Shown: positions 4,522 to 6,323 of the stretch, piece by piece | Layout: each line of letters starts with the position of its first letter | Position numbering within the stretch: position 1 is the stretch's first letter | Assembly: GCA_938004375.1 (NCBI GenBank) | Contig: CALKWH010000451.1 | Coordinates: forward strand, 1 to 6,323 | Length of the DNA stretch: 6,323 nt | Direction of reading: 5' to 3' | Origin: an uncultured Pseudomonadota bacterium | Lineage (GTDB): Bacteria > Myxococcota_A > Polyangia > HGW-17 | Notes under the pieces: generated by a model | Database searches by the model: none | What the model was told of the DNA's origin: nothing | What the model saw: the letters and a program-made list of their open reading frames with translations, nothing else | Made by a program: the position numbers and the translations under genes

Positions 4522-5877
4522 ATGTCCAAGAAGTCCTTCAACGTCTGGGCTCGTTTGCTCGGCAAGGACGAGGCATCCGGTCCTCTGTTGAAGGGCTTGG
4601 GCAAGATCAGGGTCGCCGCACGTGGCCTGGGCTCGTCCATCAAGCAGGGGGTCGGGATCGGCCTCGGGATGGCCGGACTCAACTCCATCCTGGACACCGC
4701 GAAGAATGCCCTCCATTCCGTCACCACCGGCTATGCCGAGGCGATGGACGAGACCGTTGCCTTCGCCAACGCGCAGAGGATGTCGGTCGCCGCCCTCCAG
4801 ACCTGGGAGTACGTCGCCAAGCGGTCTGACGTCTCCACGGAGGCCCTGCGGGGTTCGTTCCAGGGCCTGAACATCACCCTCGGGCAGATCCGCATTGGCG
4901 CAGGCAAGGCATACAAGTTCCTGTCCAGCCAGAAGTCCCTTGCCCCCCTCGTCAAGCAACTGAAGGGCGCCAAGGACGCAAACGATGCGCTCGGCATCAG
5001 CCTCGGGTTCCTGGGCCGGGTCAAGAACCAGGGTGAGCGCAATCTGCTGGCAACCAAACTCGGGCTCACCCCCGAGATGTTGCGGATCGTTGACCAGGGC
5101 GCAGAGGGCATCGCACGTCTCCAGAAGGAGGCTGCGAAGTGGGGCCTGACCTCCGACAAGGCCGCTGGCGACATCGACGCATACAACGATGCCAACGACC
5201 GCCTGACGGCCTCCCTGGACGGGTTGAAGCGGACCATCGGGGAGCACCTGATGCCCGTCCTCACCCCCTACGTGGACAAACTGGCCGATTGGGTTGCCAA
5301 CCACCGTAAGTTGATTGGACAGAAGGTCGGGGAGTGGGTGGACAAGGGCGCCAAGGCGATCCCCAAACTGGTGGACGCCTTTGACAAAGCCCTGCCGGTC
5401 CTCAACGCCGTCGGTGATTCGCTGGCCCGGATTGGATCCCTGATCCGCGTCCTGGAGGGTCGCCTCCCGAAGTCCGACTTCAAGTCCCCCGAGGCCGCCC
5501 AGTTCTACACGGAAAACCTCGGGTCCTACACACAGGACGAAATCAATCGGGCCGGGGCCACGGTCAAGAGGCAACACCGCACCGACCTGAACAAGAACCG
5601 CACCCCTGAGCAGATGCCCAACAAGGATCTGACAGTCGGGTCAACGGACTGGTGGAAGGCTGTCAAGGACGAGGCCGAGAAACTCCGCCTGCAACGGCCT
5701 GCAAACACGACCGGGATGTCCCTCACAGAGATCCTCCGGCAGCAGAGCGTGGACGTGAACGTCCGCGTTGAGGCTGCCACCGGCACCGGCGCTGAGGTCA
5801 CGAAGGTTACGGGCGACGGCCCTGGCAAGGTCCGCGCAGACGTCGGCGTCAGCGGCGCGTGGGGTGGATCATGGTGA
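4522..5877 (+). CDS. Tail tape measure protein (short)
   Basis: This 451-residue protein would set tail length and occupy the tube lumen before ejection. It directly follows the chaperone pair by three bases, as is usual. It is largely helical. An N-terminal basic region precedes a glycine-rich hydrophobic segment (about residues 37-57, SSIKQGVGIGLGMAGLNSIL). The middle carries the typical 'sv.aLq.w.y.a...g.s.e.l.....gl' block (88-117), then a LLATKLGLTPEMLRIVDQG block (175-193), and a helix ending in L-M-P-V-L-T-P-Y-V-D-K-L (243-254). After a hydrophilic linker (about 320-400), the C-terminus becomes beta-like (VDVNVRVEAATG, then GVSGAWGGSW), as in Mu-like tape measures. At roughly 0.15 nm per residue the tail would be about 65-70 nm, shorter than Mu. 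The start ATG has only a weak AGGA at 4508-4511, ten bases away, so coupling with the upstream frameshift product is plausible. Confidence 0.88.
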   Translation: MSKKSFNVWARLLGKDEASGPLLKGLGKIRVAARGLGSSIKQGVGIGLGMAGLNSILDTAKNALHSVTTGYAEAMDETVAFANAQRMSVAALQTWEYVAKRSDVSTEALRGSFQGLNITLGQIRIGAGKAYKFLSSQKSLAPLVKQLKGAKDANDALGISLGFLGRVKNQGERNLLATKLGLTPEMLRIVDQGAEGIARLQKEAAKWGLTSDKAAGDIDAYNDANDRLTASLDGLKRTIGEHLMPVLTPYVDKLADWVANHRKLIGQKVGEWVDKGAKAIPKLVDAFDKALPVLNAVGDSLARIGSLIRVLEGRLPKSDFKSPEAAQFYTENLGSYTQDEINRAGATVKRQHRTDLNKNRTPEQMPNKDLTVGSTDWWKAVKDEAEKLRLQRPANTTGMSLTEILRQQSVDVNVRVEAATGTGAEVTKVTGDGPGKVRADVGVSGAWGGSW

Positions 5878-6273
5878 CATTCCGCCCAGCCTCCTACCGC
5901 GGCGTCCCGTTCACGGCAACGGCCCTGCCAGAGCACTCCAGCGGGCGCCGGGTCGTTGAGCATGAAATCGTCAACGGGCGCGGGTTCGTCGAGGACACTG
6001 GATCCCTCCTGACCTCGTACTCCATCCAGGCCGTCTGTGCAGGCGCAGGCTATGCGGAGACCGCCAAGGAACTGGAGTCCGCCCTCCGCGCACGCGGCGC
6101 AGGCAAACTGATCCACCCGACCCTCGGTTCCCTGCGGGTCGTTGTCCGCTCCTGGGCCTGTGTGCCCCGGCAAGGAGCCGTCGAGTTCAAGATCGAGTTC
6201 GGGGAGTCCGGTGAACCCGTCGATTTCCTGCCCTCGACCACCAGCACCGTCACCTCCTGGACGGACAGGTTCA
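5871..6273 (+). CDS. Mu gpN-like 'DNA circularization' / tail hub protein, 3'-truncated
   Basis: The visible 134 residues fit the DNA_circ_N family. The features are an opening F-R-P-A-S-Y-R-G-V-P-F, then S-G-R-R-V-V-E-H-E, V-E-D-T-G, a G-A-G-Y...L...L-R-A-R-G-A-G-K-L-I-H-P-T-L-G-S-L-R-V block and a V-E-F-K-I-E-F-G-E-S-G strand. In Mu this gene (N) directly follows the tape measure, and its product belongs to the tube-baseplate junction; the family name is historical. I chose ATG at 5871, which overlaps the tape measure stop by seven bases and has GGGGTGGA just upstream. GTG at 5874 and GTG at 5859 are alternatives, but the family alignment begins near F-R-P. The gene is cut by the adapter. 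Residues read past 6273 (ending R-A-S-C-R-E-R-V) are adapter translation, not phage protein. The full protein is usually 400-500 residues. Confidence 0.85.
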
Positions 6274-6323
6274 AGATCGGAAGAGCGTCGTGTAGGGAAA
6301 GAGTGTAGATCTAGGGGGTCGCC
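6274..6323 (-). other. Illumina P5/TruSeq universal adapter, reverse complement (library artefact)
   Basis: Fifty bases beginning AGATCGGAAGAGCGTCGTG match the reverse complement of the same adapter found at 100-157, with mismatches at 6313 and 6316. The window stops inside it. Both insert ends therefore carry the same P5-side adapter pointing inward, as in an amplified linker library with identical ends. The A at 6273 could be insert sequence or the A-tail added before ligation. Confidence 0.97.

Noticed and set aside
4420..5577. A ~385-codon open frame on the minus strand
   Set aside because: It is antisense to the tape measure gene, has the same compositional cause, and has no recognisable motif or ribosome binding site.
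158..6273. CRISPR arrays, tRNA genes, insertion sequences, integrase or transposase genes
   Set aside because: No spaced direct repeats, cloverleaf-like segments or recombinase motifs were seen. Similarity of the tail genes to Mu does not show that this phage transposes, because such tail modules are found in many non-transposing phages.

Overview
The window is a fragment of a contractile-tailed (myovirus-type) double-stranded DNA phage or prophage, bounded by library adapters. It carries the head-tail junction and tail module in the order of Mu-like phages. An Illumina P5-type adapter reads inward at 100-157 and its reverse complement begins at 6274, so the biological insert is about 158-6273. 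Bases 1-99 lie outside the adapter and are probably technical. The insert is GC-rich (about two thirds G+C by eye), strongly favours C or G in third codon positions, and has no in-frame TTA codon that I could find. This suggests a high-GC bacterial host, but nothing identifies the host more closely.

Layout, all genes on the + strand: (1) the 3' part of a large head decoration or fibre-like protein (159-1415), with two copies of a ~68-residue aromatic/glycine module and a capsid-cement-like C-terminus; (2) a probable head-closure protein (1422-1745); (3) a probable tail terminator (1742-2281); (4) a Mu gpL-type tail sheath (2285-3730); (5) a Mu gpM-type tail tube protein (3746-4117); (6) a tail assembly chaperone (4121-4390) that appears to be extended by a programmed -1 ribosomal frameshift at G-GGG-GGT (4360-4366) into a P2 GpE-like segment ending at 4518; (7) a short tape measure protein (4522-5877); (8) the 5' part of a gpN-like 'DNA circularization' protein (5871-6273).

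The genes are packed with gaps of at most 15 bases or with overlaps of 4-7 bases. Several are preceded by good Shine-Dalgarno sequences, and there is no visible internal promoter or terminator, so this looks like one late operon. The products would work together: the decoration protein dresses the capsid, the closure and terminator proteins join head and tail, tube and sheath subunits stack to a length set by the tape measure under control of the two chaperone isoforms, and the gpN-like protein starts the baseplate/hub region.

The most interesting signals are the chaperone frameshift, with candidate RNA hairpins that include the zero-frame stop codon, and the modular decoration/fibre protein. 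Since the ends look like a long-read amplicon, the length of the six-G run at the frameshift site needs independent confirmation.
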